Shown: positions 41,518-49,469 of the stretch, piece by piece
Numbering within the stretch: the first letter of the stretch is position 1
How the letters are laid out: every line of letters begins with the position of its first letter
Assembly (NCBI GenBank): GCA_030603495.1
Contig: JAUVXR010000004.1
Location: 1 to 64,000, forward strand
From: a bacterium
Lineage (GTDB): Bacteria > Armatimonadota > Zipacnadia > Zipacnadales > Zipacnadaceae
Direction: 5' to 3'
Length of the DNA: 64,000 nt
The notes under the pieces: model-generated
The model's input: the letters and a program-made list of their open reading frames with translations, nothing else
Told to the model about the DNA's origin: nothing
Databases searched by the model: none
Position numbers and translations under genes: made by a program

Positions 41518-42732
41518 TCATGCGGGGCTTCGTGCCACCATGAGTCCTTTCAACTCCGAATATGTTCCGGTAATCACTTGAACAGCTTCGTCAACTTCTT
41601 CAGGGACATTCTGCTCGGAGAAACTAAAGCGAATGCTCTCAAATGCCTGTTCCGCCGTCAGCCCCATTGCCAGCAACACGTGCGAGGGTTCAGGAATCTG
41701 GGAGGTGCAAGCGGAACTCTGCGAACAGTATATACCCCTGTTGTTCAACCTTGCCATGAATGCCTGTCCGTCCACGCCTGGAAAGCGAAGATTCGAGGTA
41801 TTGCACACTCTGCCGGCATTCCCCGAGTTCACGACGACCCCCTGGCATCGAGCCAATATTGCATTCTCAAACCGATCTCGAAGGTGGGCAAGCCGAGTGC
41901 AGATATTAGGCATTCGGCACCGTCGCAACGCCGCCGCCTTGCCGATTCCTGCGATTCCCAGCAGATTCTCCGTTCCCGGACGAAGACCGGATTCTTGGGT
42001 TCCACCACCGAGCATTGGTGAAAGCGGTGTTCCCGGGCGGCGATACGTTACTCCGATACCCTTTGGAGCGTGAAACTTGTGCCCACTAAACGTCATGTAG
42101 TCTATCGGGATATCCGTAACCGCTATCTGCAGTTTTCCGACGGCCTGAGCTGCATCCGTATGGAATAACACACCACGGGATCGGCAGATAGCGGCAATGT
42201 CACTAATAGGCTGAATTGTACCGGTTTCATTGTTCACCCATTGAATCGAGACCAATGATGTGTCAGGCGTTACCAACTTGTCCGCGGCATCAAGCAGGAC
42301 CAGCCCGTTGTCATCAACAGGAATCTCGTGAACCGTCACGCCCTCGGCTTTTAGAAAGCCCGCTTTCTGGCGGATCGACTCGTGCTCGATAGGAGTAATA
42401 ACAACCTTGGAGGGACGTTTTCTAGTGAGTGCGTGTAGTACCCAGTTGTTGGCCTCGGTCCCGCTGCTAGTGAAGAAGATGTGCTCAGTGGAAGCTCCGA
42501 TCAGTTCCGCAACCGCCTCGCGAGCGATAGATAACACGTGCCGTGCGGCATCGCCAGCTTGGTGCGCACTCGACGGGTTTGAGGGGCCAATAAGAAGAGC
42601 CTCCTGGATTGCGCCATGGACTTCTGGCAAGAGAGCTGTTGTTGCATTGTTATCGAGGTAGATCACCGTCTCATCGCCCACGTGATCCCGCAGAATCTCC
42701 AGATTATCCCCAAATACAGCTTGTTTCTCCAT
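41518..42732 (-). CDS. sspA: Cysteine desulfurase (SspA/IscS-like) with foreign N-terminus
   Basis: A 404-aa PLP enzyme that takes sulfur from cysteine. PLP-lysine in TFSGHKFHAPKG; catalytic Cys in SQSSACTSQ; FHTDAAQAVGK and GTEANNWVLHAL are family signatures. Typical members begin at IYLDNNATT. Here 23 extra residues precede it (KQAVFGDNLEILRDHVGDE, then TV), which match the N-terminus of site-specific DNA methyltransferases (GDNLExLRxxxxDESVDLIYLDPPF); the two families are joined at the shared IYLD. No ribosome site precedes the ATG at 42732; GTG at 42666, just before IYLD, is an alternative start. It heads the seven-gene operon. Confidence 0.88.
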   Translation of the reverse strand: MEKQAVFGDNLEILRDHVGDETVIYLDNNATTALLPEVHGAIQEALLIGPSNPSSAHQAGDAARHVLSIAREAVAELIGASTEHIFFTSSGTEANNWVLHALTRKRPSKVVITPIEHESIRQKAGFLKAEGVTVHEIPVDDNGLVLLDAADKLVTPDTSLVSIQWVNNETGTIQPISDIAAICRSRGVLFHTDAAQAVGKLQIAVTDIPIDYMTFSGHKFHAPKGIGVTYRRPGTPLSPMLGGGTQESGLRPGTENLLGIAGIGKAAALRRCRMPNICTRLAHLRDRFENAILARCQGVVVNSGNAGRVCNTSNLRFPGVDGQAFMARLNNRGIYCSQSSACTSQIPEPSHVLLAMGLTAEQAFESIRFSFSEQNVPEEVDEAVQVITGTYSELKGLMVARSPA

Positions 42733-42807
42733 TTACTATACATAAACGGCCCCAATCCCCGACATGATAGCTACTGCCTGCGACAACAGTAACTCGCTCT
42801 CTCGAGC

Positions 42808-43875
42808 TCACAAAGAACTGCCAAAGGCAAGTCCGCGATCCCCAAGACTAATGCCCGACTCCAGCCCCGGCAAGTGTTCAATCGGGATATTGCCTCGTTC
42901 GAGGTCTTCCTCGTGGTGTACATAGTCGCCTGCTCGCCACTCTCCCTGCACATAGACTCCGAACTCCACCGGCTCTTGTTCCTCTACATACACCTGGCCG
43001 ACCAACTGGAGGCGACACCAGCCGTCATATCCTTGCTGCTTAGGGATATGGAAGTCAAGGTACATGCATTCGTCCGCGCCCGGCAATATCGGCCTCCTTG
43101 GCTCCCATGCCAATACCCACCTCCCGGGAGTGGTCGACACCAAACTCCGCCACTCATCCTGTGGACGCCGATGGACTGGTTGGCTGCCTCGCCCGTTTAC
43201 TAACCGAAGTGCTACATTTCTGGCTGGTGCCATCCCTGTGTTTTTCACCCGCACGCATAACCGGATCGACACTTCCGCTCCCCCTGGAACTATGTTATAC
43301 CATGGTGGATCTATTGTCAGCCGGGGGCGCCGCCTCGCCCCCACCATGTCCATTATCTCGTAATCCAGCATTGGTACGCAGCCTGCGCATCCACGCCTGT
43401 AATAGATCGCACGCTTGCGTACTTGATGCGGCGCTGTATAGCTCCGCGGCACAAATATCACATATCCATGTCGACCCTCAGACTGATTCGGGTCTGGGAA
43501 CTGGTGCATCCTGAAGTTCTCAGGCGGCACCGCCGGCAGCAATCCACTCAACAGAATGTCCTGCAGCCATTGCAGCGAACGCTCCTTGGTCGTCCCCTCA
43601 ATTTTGCTTGGTTTTCTGTATCCCTTATCATCATCCGTCCCTTCTTCTTTCACGCCGACAATAATAACACCACCTTCTGAATTCAAGAAAGAACATACTG
43701 CCCTGCAAAGGTTTACAGGGTCCTCCTGCAGGACCTGAGCGCTCTTATACTCTAGGTTATGGGCTTCCTCCTGCTTGTCGGCGACGAGTTGCTGAATGTG
43801 TGCTGACTCGCCAGCCGGGAAGTCCTCCGGCTTGTACCCACCGTACAGCTTTTCCTTTTCCCCTTCATTCGGCAT
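42808..43875 (-). CDS. AlbA/Schlafen-type DNA-binding protein
   Basis: A 355-aa protein. The start at ATG 43875 has GAGGA six bases upstream; the frame is open further but without another site. Residues 30-165 match the AlbA_2 (divergent Alba/Schlafen) domain: EAHNLEYKSAQVLQEDPVNL, CRAVCSFLNSEGGVIIVGVK and HGYVIFVPRSYTAPHQVRKR. The C-terminal 190 residues are a beta-rich domain (LTIDPPWYNIVPGGAEVSIR, LCVRVKNTG). Such proteins occur in defence regions and as regulators. It is upstream of sspA on the same strand with a 75-bp gap. Confidence 0.8.
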   Translation of the reverse strand: MPNEGEKEKLYGGYKPEDFPAGESAHIQQLVADKQEEAHNLEYKSAQVLQEDPVNLCRAVCSFLNSEGGVIIVGVKEEGTDDDKGYRKPSKIEGTTKERSLQWLQDILLSGLLPAVPPENFRMHQFPDPNQSEGRHGYVIFVPRSYTAPHQVRKRAIYYRRGCAGCVPMLDYEIMDMVGARRRPRLTIDPPWYNIVPGGAEVSIRLCVRVKNTGMAPARNVALRLVNGRGSQPVHRRPQDEWRSLVSTTPGRWVLAWEPRRPILPGADECMYLDFHIPKQQGYDGWCRLQLVGQVYVEEQEPVEFGVYVQGEWRAGDYVHHEEDLERGNIPIEHLPGLESGISLGDRGLAFGSSL

Positions 43876-43895
43876 TGCTTGTCCTCGCCCACAGT

Positions 43896-44012
43896 TTACG
43901 CCTGTCCACCGCTTGCTGTCAATCGCCACACACACCGCCGCTGCATGTCCAGAGAGACGCCTTTGCGGGCTTGCTCCTGTGTGCTAACTGGCGTATAGAG
44001 TGCAGCTTTCAT
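43896..44012 (-). pseudogene. Serine recombinase N-terminal stub
   Basis: ATG at 44012 starts KAALYTPVSTQEQARKGVSL and then DMQRR. The 'ALYxxVSTxEQAxxGxSLxxQ' pattern contains the catalytic Ser and Gln/Arg neighbourhood of serine resolvases. After 28 residues the text becomes unrelated (VWRLTASGGQA) and stops. The ATG overlaps the stop of the preceding ORF (ATGA). It marks a lost mobile element. Confidence 0.55.
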
Positions 44013-44218
44013 TTCCTCGCGAATGTCGCCGACACAAAGGGCGGCGCAGGCGATACCGAGATCTGGATCTGCTTCAAGAGTTGCTCCAACGGGGTCCCAA
44101 GGAGCTTCGTCTGGATGTCCTTCTCCAGCGAAGACAGCGTCACCTCGCCGCTCCTCAGGGTGTCGTGCAGTAGTTTGACACAATCCTCACGCTGTCGGGC
44201 GCTCAACGAACCAAGCAC
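44009..44218 (-). CDS. Unknown small protein, likely lower half of an interrupted gene
   Basis: GTG at 44218 gives LGSLSARQREDCVKLLHDTL, RSGEVTLSSLEKDIQ and ends FVSATFARK. The same frame is open upstream as far as the TAG of the next gene at 44273-44275 and reads LQEAKKHGTQRDPEYGLIVL, plausible protein text. So this and the ORF at 44276-44557 may be one gene cut by an amber codon (CAG to TAG would restore it). Its stop overlaps the serine-recombinase stub. Confidence 0.5.
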   Translation of the reverse strand: MLGSLSARQREDCVKLLHDTLRSGEVTLSSLEKDIQTKLLGTPLEQLLKQIQISVSPAPPFVSATFARK

Positions 44219-44272
44219 AATCAGTCCGTATTCCGGGTCTCGCTGAGTCCCGTGCTTCTTAGCTTCCTGGAG

Positions 44273-44557
44273 CTATTGCGGCGGCACCTTGGTAACAAGC
44301 AGAATCGGGAACTTGAAGTACATCTCCTCCTCTTGGGCCGCATCGAGCTCGCCCAGATACGCATCAATGACCTCGGTGCAGAACAGCGGGTACTCCTCGG
44401 CGCCTACCAACAGTATGTCGTCGCCAAGCTGCGCGCCCATCCTATAGAAGTCGTCATTGGCCAGCCTGTGCTCTTCCGTCAGGGCGTCCTCAAGGACGAA
44501 CACATAGTAGCCCTTTTCCGTCGGCACGCGGTTCAGACACGAGCAGCGGTAACTCAC
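44273..44557 (-). CDS. Unknown 94-aa acidic protein, possibly truncated by TAG
   Basis: GTG start at 44557 with AGGAGGG seven bases upstream. The text (CSCLNRVPTEKGYYVFVLED, ALTEEHRLANDDFYRM, then EMYFKFPILLVTKVPPQ) is soluble alpha/beta without recognised domain. The frame continues in the same register past the TAG into the ORF at 44009-44218, so the original gene may have been longer. Confidence 0.6.
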   Translation of the reverse strand: MSYRCSCLNRVPTEKGYYVFVLEDALTEEHRLANDDFYRMGAQLGDDILLVGAEEYPLFCTEVIDAYLGELDAAQEEEMYFKFPILLVTKVPPQ

Positions 44558-44813
44558 TGGTCATCCCTCCTCATGGGGTGTTCGCTCGCTGGGTTGGCCC
44601 CACACCGAATCGCCAACACCTCCTTGCCCCCAGTCTGCGCCTGTCCACCGGTTGCGGAATGAGAGCGTGCGGGGCCGCCTGTTCTTGTCTCAGCCTTCCG
44701 CTTCTTTTCGGCCAAAACAGGCGATTTATCCCTATCTCTACCCTTGTTCGCCTCCCTTTCGTCGCGTCTACGGGCTTCCTGTGCGCTTCTGCGATTACCT
44801 TATCGCCTGCCGC

Positions 44814-45125
44814 TCACTTATGGAGTCTGAACCTTGCGTCGCCCAGCGGCTCGAGTTCCAGTTCAGGCGGATGTCCAGTAGGCCACGGCGCGAGTCCTTC
44901 ACGTAGCATCCACGCTCCTATTCGTGGGGATCGCAGTTCAATACACGAGCGCCAGAACGAGGGCGACACATTTATGGCTACGTCCTCTTGCCCATCCAGG
45001 TCCACAATTACCGTTTTCCAATTCGGCTCAAATGATTGTCCGCGATCCTGCCGGCTTATTCGGATGCCATACCCAGCGCCAGTCTGGTTGTTCGGCGATC
45101 CACCCCACCATCCAGCGACTTTCAT
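44814..45125 (-). CDS. Conserved small hypothetical protein
   Basis: A 103-aa protein beginning MKVAGWWGGSPNNQTGAGYG and continuing IRISRQDRGQSFEPNWKTVI, VSPSFWRSCIELRSPRIGAW and MLREGLAPWPTGHPPELELE. I recall this compact beta-rich type (GAGYGIRI...SPSFWRxCxELRS...LAPWPxGxPPxxxLEP) from many bacterial genomes, often near restriction or mobile genes, but no function is known. The ATG is chosen over an upstream GTG. Confidence 0.7.
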   Translation of the reverse strand: MKVAGWWGGSPNNQTGAGYGIRISRQDRGQSFEPNWKTVIVDLDGQEDVAINVSPSFWRSCIELRSPRIGAWMLREGLAPWPTGHPPELELEPLGDARFRLHK

Positions 45126-45350
45126 AACGATCCCCGGTCTCACTATACTATTCTCTCAAAGCTTCTGTGCTCAACCGACGGCATCCAGGGCCTCGGCTCT
45201 TGCTGCCCGCTGCTCTTTGGACAGGTTCACCAGGGCTTCGGCAAGCCACTGCGCCTCGTCGCCTTCGGTACCCGCCCGACCCGTGTCTGTACTTCATCGC
45301 CTCCATCGAGGACACCTGCCCCGCACGGGCAGTCCGCACTCGTTGCGCCA

Positions 45351-45533
45351 CTATTCTTCGGCCAGCGCATCCACCTGCTCCTGCAGTTCTGCAAGCTGCT
45401 GCTGCAACTCGGCGATCTGCTCTTGGCGCTTGTGCTTGCCGTGTATCTTTGCTTGCAAGGCTACCGGGTTGACGTGCGTGTAGACCTGCCAGGCGCTGTA
45501 AGCCCCGTTTTGCCCCAGGGTAAAAAACACCAC
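45351..45533 (-). CDS. Small protein with C-terminal coiled coil
   Basis: A 60-aa frame: FFTLGQNGAYSAWQVYTHVN, PVALQAKIHGKHKRQEQI, then the heptad run AELQQQLAELQEQVDALAEE. The coiled coil is clear. The start is uncertain because the frame is open upstream with no good ribosome site. A further short coding-like frame follows at 45171-45290 (DEAQWLAEALVNLSKEQRAA), perhaps a broken continuation. Confidence 0.45.
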   Translation of the reverse strand: MVFFTLGQNGAYSAWQVYTHVNPVALQAKIHGKHKRQEQIAELQQQLAELQEQVDALAEE

Positions 45534-45600
45534 ATCTCTCCTCGCGGCACGTTCTGGGGCCTCTGGTGGCCCACCGGCAACCTTCTGAGAGGTTATGTCG

Positions 45601-45771
45601 GGAGCAATCAGTGCAGGGCACAGAGAATGTTGTGCGCAGCAGGAAAGGATATGGAGAATCGCAGCTAGTATCGGGGTGTATTGGGTAAGTTATGCGCAGC
45701 AGGGAGGAATTGGTGCAGGACACAGAGAATGTTAGACGTAGCAATAGAGCATATGGGAAATCCCAGGTACT
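45601..45771. repeat. Dispersed repeat, copies 1 and 2 (of 3)
   Basis: Copy 1 is about 45601-45670 and copy 2 about 45700-45771. Both contain GTGCAGG-CACAGAGAATGTT, then a (C/T)GCAGCA core and a region around ATGGGAAATCCCAG in copy 2. They are about 70 bp and differ by scattered changes. Confidence 0.6.
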
Positions 45772-45896
45772 GAGCGGTTGTAGAGTCCTGTTCCATGACC
45801 CAAGCGGCCACTGAATAGCCATCTCTGCACGCACTTGGTGCTGCAGAATAGTACCCAGAGAAGCGCGATCTTGGCCCGAATTTGGAGGTATGACTG

Positions 45897-46115
45897 ATGA
45901 AGAGCTTCTGTTGCTGCCGTTTCCTACTGGCTGTAGCGATATTGGTAATCTCCCTGGTCTGGTGGACGACAGGCTGGGGGCAGATTGTCGTAGCTATCGC
46001 CGCCGCCCTTCTGGTCATAATGAGCATCTTCTCCAACTGCTGCTGTTGTCGGGGAAAACAGAATGAATCGGCTTGCGTGACCGGGCCGCCGTCTTCCCCC
46101 GAGGGAGACTGGTAG
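45897..46115 (+). CDS. Small Cys-rich membrane protein
   Basis: A 72-aa protein with GAGGTATGAC before the ATG. The start MKSFCCCRFLLAVAILVISL is followed by VWWTTGWGQIVVAIAAALLV, making two membrane helices. They are flanked by Cys clusters (CCC at residues 5-7, CCCC near 48). The C-terminal tail is hydrophilic. Cys could bind metal or be lipidated. It lies between copies 2 and 3 of the dispersed repeat. Confidence 0.65.
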   Translation: MKSFCCCRFLLAVAILVISLVWWTTGWGQIVVAIAAALLVIMSIFSNCCCCRGKQNESACVTGPPSSPEGDW

Positions 46116-46425
46116 ACCAGCGCAGGAAGCGGTCTAGGGACCGTGCCACGCTTGAGCAAGGCTTAAAGCATAGGCAGACCGCGAACGGCGCGTCTTGGGC
46201 GTTCTGTGGGACGCGCGACGGGCCTGTCCTGTGGCCCTGCCTATCTCCGCCCCCCCACAGTTGAATGTTGCCCACGCGCGCCGTCGTATTCCCCTTATTT
46301 AGTCCACTCTGAATAATCTGCAAGAACTGGGAAAATCTTAGAAAAATTCTCTTCGCCGAAGTAACCCTTGACGCACGCTAACGGTGAATCTGAGCAGCCA
46401 ATGATCTGTAGTCTCGCTAACAGTC

Positions 46426-46495
46426 GGCAGGAATCAGTGCTGCAAACAGAGAATGCTAAACGCAGCAACAGAGGGGATGGGAAATCCCAGCTAAG
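46426..46495. repeat. Dispersed repeat, copy 3
   Basis: This matches copy 2 over most of 70 bp: CAGAGAATG, then AACGCAGCAACAGAG, then ATGGGAAATCCCAG. It ends about 20 bp before the start of the protease gene at 46516. Confidence 0.6.
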
Positions 46496-46515
46496 ACGTA
46501 TTTGAGGAACTCCGT

Positions 46516-47955
46516 ATGGCGACCATCTTCGTGAGAGAATCACTGACTGATAAGGTAGGCGCCCTCTGGCTGTACCGAGATCTGCTCTTTCACTATGGCC
46601 TCAGGTTCAGTGAAGTCAAAGTGTGCAAGCAGCTGCCCCAGAGAATCACGCCGCAGGATTTCCTGCTCTGGGAGGGCGAAGCGGCTCGGCTCCCTCCTCT
46701 CCCTCGACACACCACTGGCCAAATCCGCTCCCGGAAAAGCGGTTCCTTCGGACTCGTTCATGCACACACTCGTGCGGACTTCGACCTCCTGGTCAGCCGC
46801 TGGGATGAGGTAGAGGCTGCCGCTGGTCACCTTTTCTTTGCTGGCGGTGTCACTGAGCAAGAGCAGGGCACGAATGACCTGCGCTGGGTGCTGGACCGCC
46901 TGGTACAGTGCCACTCACACTCCTACCTGCGGTCGGTGGATTGGGAAAAGCTCGAAAGAGGAGCGCGCCGGCGAATCGAGTCCGCTGACGACGCATGCGC
47001 GCACTTCCAGGCCTGGGCATGGCTCTTTGCCCAACTCAAAGACGGTCATACCAAGCTCGTTAGGGTCGAGGGCACAAGCGCCTGCTGTCGTGTGCACTGC
47101 GGCGTCTACGGTCGTTTCGTGGACCGTCATTGCTTCTTGGTGGAAACGGTTTGTCCCCAAAGCGCGGCTGAAGAGGCCGACATCACACCGGGCGATCAGG
47201 TAGTGGCAGTCAACGGCTGCGATTGGCCTACCTATCTGCGGCAGGAAGGTAGCTACTGGGCCGCGGGCACTGCACATTTCCGTCGTGCCTGCTGGCCCTT
47301 CATGCCCTGGTATCAACCTGTGGGCACCTGTCTGGAGCTAGAGACTTGCGATGGAAAGCGGACTCTCCATTTCGGTGAAGAATCATATCCCGGCTTCTTT
47401 CACTGGCTCTATGAGGGTCGCCCTGAGCCTCTATCCTTCCAGCGACTCGGCCCTGACCGATACCGTTTGCGCATTGCCTATTTCCCAGGCGATGATGAGT
47501 TCGTCTCCTGCTGCAAGGAAGCGCTGATGGCGGTCCCGGAGAAGGCGGAGCTCGAGCTCGACTTGCGGGCCAATGGTGGCGGCAACGCCGTAACTGGGCG
47601 GAAGGTGGCAGGCATGCTATTGCCTCGAGGGACTCCTCTATCCCGACACCGGGGACGACGCGTGGGTGGTTCATTTACTCCCTGGGTAGTCTGCCACAAC
47701 GAAGACGATCCGGTTTACCTGGGGCCACTGACAGTCATGATGAATGAACTGTGCGCGTCCGCAACGGAAGGAGTGTTGGGCGCGTTGAAGGCGGCGGGCC
47801 GCGCGAAACTCGTCGGGCGCCGATCCGCCGGTAGTTCCGGCGACCACCGCACTTTCCTATCGCCAGGAGGGATCCGATTCACGTGTTCTTCTTGGGAGGA
47901 AACGACGCCCGCCGGTGAGCCAATCGAGGGCCACGGCATCACGACTAGGGGTTAG
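46516..47955 (+). CDS. S41-family (tail-specific) serine protease
   Basis: A 479-aa protein with GAGGAAC seven bases before the ATG. The N-terminal 140 residues are unrecognised. Residues 210-240 are a PDZ-like loop (AAEEADITPGDQVVAVNGCD). The S41 core follows: AELELDLRANGGGNAVTGRK, then LTVMMNELCASATEGVLGAL with the catalytic Ser (ASATE), and the C-terminal GEPIEGHGIT. The usual ending (HGITPD...) is replaced by TRG and a stop, so the last helix is short. No signal peptide is seen, unlike most relatives, so it may act in the cytoplasm. Confidence 0.8.
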   Translation: MATIFVRESLTDKVGALWLYRDLLFHYGLRFSEVKVCKQLPQRITPQDFLLWEGEAARLPPLPRHTTGQIRSRKSGSFGLVHAHTRADFDLLVSRWDEVEAAAGHLFFAGGVTEQEQGTNDLRWVLDRLVQCHSHSYLRSVDWEKLERGARRRIESADDACAHFQAWAWLFAQLKDGHTKLVRVEGTSACCRVHCGVYGRFVDRHCFLVETVCPQSAAEEADITPGDQVVAVNGCDWPTYLRQEGSYWAAGTAHFRRACWPFMPWYQPVGTCLELETCDGKRTLHFGEESYPGFFHWLYEGRPEPLSFQRLGPDRYRLRIAYFPGDDEFVSCCKEALMAVPEKAELELDLRANGGGNAVTGRKVAGMLLPRGTPLSRHRGRRVGGSFTPWVVCHNEDDPVYLGPLTVMMNELCASATEGVLGALKAAGRAKLVGRRSAGSSGDHRTFLSPGGIRFTCSSWEETTPAGEPIEGHGITTRG

Positions 47956-48361
47956 AAGCCGGCTCTAGCCGTGGAGGGTATTGTCGTGGGTCGGTGGACG
48001 TACCAGGTGTAGACTAGGGTAAGCGGCAACCGCTCTATGGCCAGCATGATTGGGAAAACGTGCTCTTCTGGCTGACCGCCAGGGCCCACTCCTGCCACAA
48101 TGCCCCAACCATCGCGTTTGCAGGCGCTGCAAGCTCCGTTCTGCCCTCAGGTAGGGTAAAACCCTTGCAACCCCCTGTCGGTACGTGCTGTGGCCTACTG
48201 TGGCCCATCAATGGGCGCCTCTGTGCCCTCTATGGCCGAACACAGACGGTATCGGTTGGGACGCGCTTTAGGCTCGGTCTGATCTCGCCATCCTCGGTAT
48301 GCCTTTGGTACGGGTTTGGTTGGGTGTGTAAGCGGGCGCCGAAGGCATTCACGTTTCTGGG
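47956..48361. other. Intergenic stretch, 406 bp
   Basis: Open frames exist on both strands but none has a ribosome site or recognisable protein text. I see no gene. Confidence 0.35.
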
Positions 48362-48622
48362 TTGACCATCGAGGTACCTCAGCCGCAGAGCCTGTACGTC
48401 CAGGAGGCGCGAGACCCCGAGAGCGTCAGACGCATGCTCCTGTCGATGGGTCTGCGTTCCGAGCTTGTGGCGAGCTACCACGGTCCCGATCCCGGAAGAA
48501 CCGGCAGCGGCACAATGAACTACCACGGTCTCTCTTACAGGCTCCAGTGCAATGTAATGCGCGGTCGGCGTACCGTGACTGCTGTCCGTTGTGGCGGCAC
48601 ATATTCTGCATCGGACAGGTGA
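48362..48622 (+). CDS. Hypothetical protein, 86 aa
   Basis: The frame from TTG 48362 reads TIEVPQPQSLYVQEARDPES, VRRMLLSMGLRSELVASYHG and PGRTGSGTMNYHGLSYRLQC. The high GC of third positions supports coding. There is no clear ribosome site and no family. The start may be a later ATG. Confidence 0.4.
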   Translation: MTIEVPQPQSLYVQEARDPESVRRMLLSMGLRSELVASYHGPDPGRTGSGTMNYHGLSYRLQCNVMRGRRTVTAVRCGGTYSASDR

Positions 48623-48870
48623 GCAGCCTGCGGCGCGGGCTAGACCTGCTGGCCGGCGGGAAGGTCAAGAACACGTGTGCCGAGGGTTACAGTGACGACT
48701 GGCCTGCTTTGCCTGAGGACTAGCCGGATTGTACCTGACTACTCCGAGCCGGGCCGTGGGATCCTCCAGTTGGTACAGGTCTGGTACGGGTGTGAGAGCG
48801 TGGTCGCAGCTTGCACCCGGTTTGCACTTGCACTGTGCCTCCCGCACTTTACACTCGGTTCACCCCCGCT

Positions 48871-49185
48871 TTATCGCCTCAACCTCAGCCACCCGTGCGT
48901 GCCGGCCGGGGTGGTGCAGCGGTATGCTGGCGGATCCGGCCAGCTGCAGAGCCCGCCGCCCGGTCGGTGCGGCCAATCGTATGCAACACAGGTACAAGGC
49001 TTGTACCGGGCAGGTTTGTGCCCAGGCCGTAGTGGTAGTGGTGGCATAGGGCCTCTGTGGTGCCGGCCGGCGTGCGCCATGCAACGCTGCAACGGGTCCT
49101 CCCACATTGCCCAAGCGCGGCAGCGTTGGCCGTCCTTGCGGGTGGCAGTACATCGTCTCAGCTTCCGTGCTTTCTCGCTATACAT
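48871..49185 (-). CDS. Small Cys/His zinc-finger-like protein
   Basis: A 104-aa protein. RRCTATRKDGQRCRAWAM with RCMAHAGRH gives the pattern CxxxxxxGxxCxAWA...CxxH common in small phage and mobile-element proteins, probably a zinc knuckle. The C-terminal half (CTCVAYDWPHRPGGGLCSWP) has more Cys. It is at the left edge of the phage-like region. Confidence 0.6.
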   Translation of the reverse strand: MYSEKARKLRRCTATRKDGQRCRAWAMWEDPLQRCMAHAGRHHRGPMPPLPLRPGHKPARYKPCTCVAYDWPHRPGGGLCSWPDPPAYRCTTPAGTHGWLRLRR

Positions 49186-49350
49186 TTTCGCTACTCTTTT
49201 ATGGCACGCTGTGTGTCGAAATTCCCACTATCGCCCACTTGGTGACGATCATCGGTCTTTCCTATAGTCTCGCGACACTCTCCCGGAACAGTCACTACTA
49301 GGGATGTCGCCGCTGGTCTATAGAATGCAGCTCTACCCTCTTGGCACTAA

Positions 49351-49469
49351 GAGAATTCAATTAGCCAATTCATTGAAGTAAACAAGTTGAAGTCAATGAA
49401 TTGCGGAACATACAATTCATAGAAGTAACTCTAATAGTATTGATAATCACATTAGTTCAATGAATTCAA
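49351..49469. repeat. AT-rich inverted and direct repeats beside the Rep-like gene
   Basis: AATTCATTGAAGTAA (49368-49382) and AATTCATAGAAGTAA (49413-49427) are direct copies. Each is followed by an inverted CAATGAATT (49394-49402 and 49459-49467). The stretch is far richer in AT than its surroundings and overlaps the stop codon of the Rep-like gene. Candidate replication origin or terminator. Confidence 0.5.

Noticed and set aside
31258-44275. TAG recoded as a sense codon, from two in-frame TAG cases
   Set aside because: Several intact genes end with TAG (for example at 2161-2163 and 5297-5299), so TAG is a normal stop here; decay is simpler.
45148-45834. 228-codon minus frame covering the repeat copies
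   Set aside because: The text is Arg/Ala/Gly low-complexity after the repeats, has no ribosome site and overlaps the better coiled-coil frame.
48890-48990. tRNA-like string GTGGTGCAGCGGTATGCTG
   Set aside because: The D loop would be too short and no anticodon or T arm can be folded; it lies inside a plausible protein gene.
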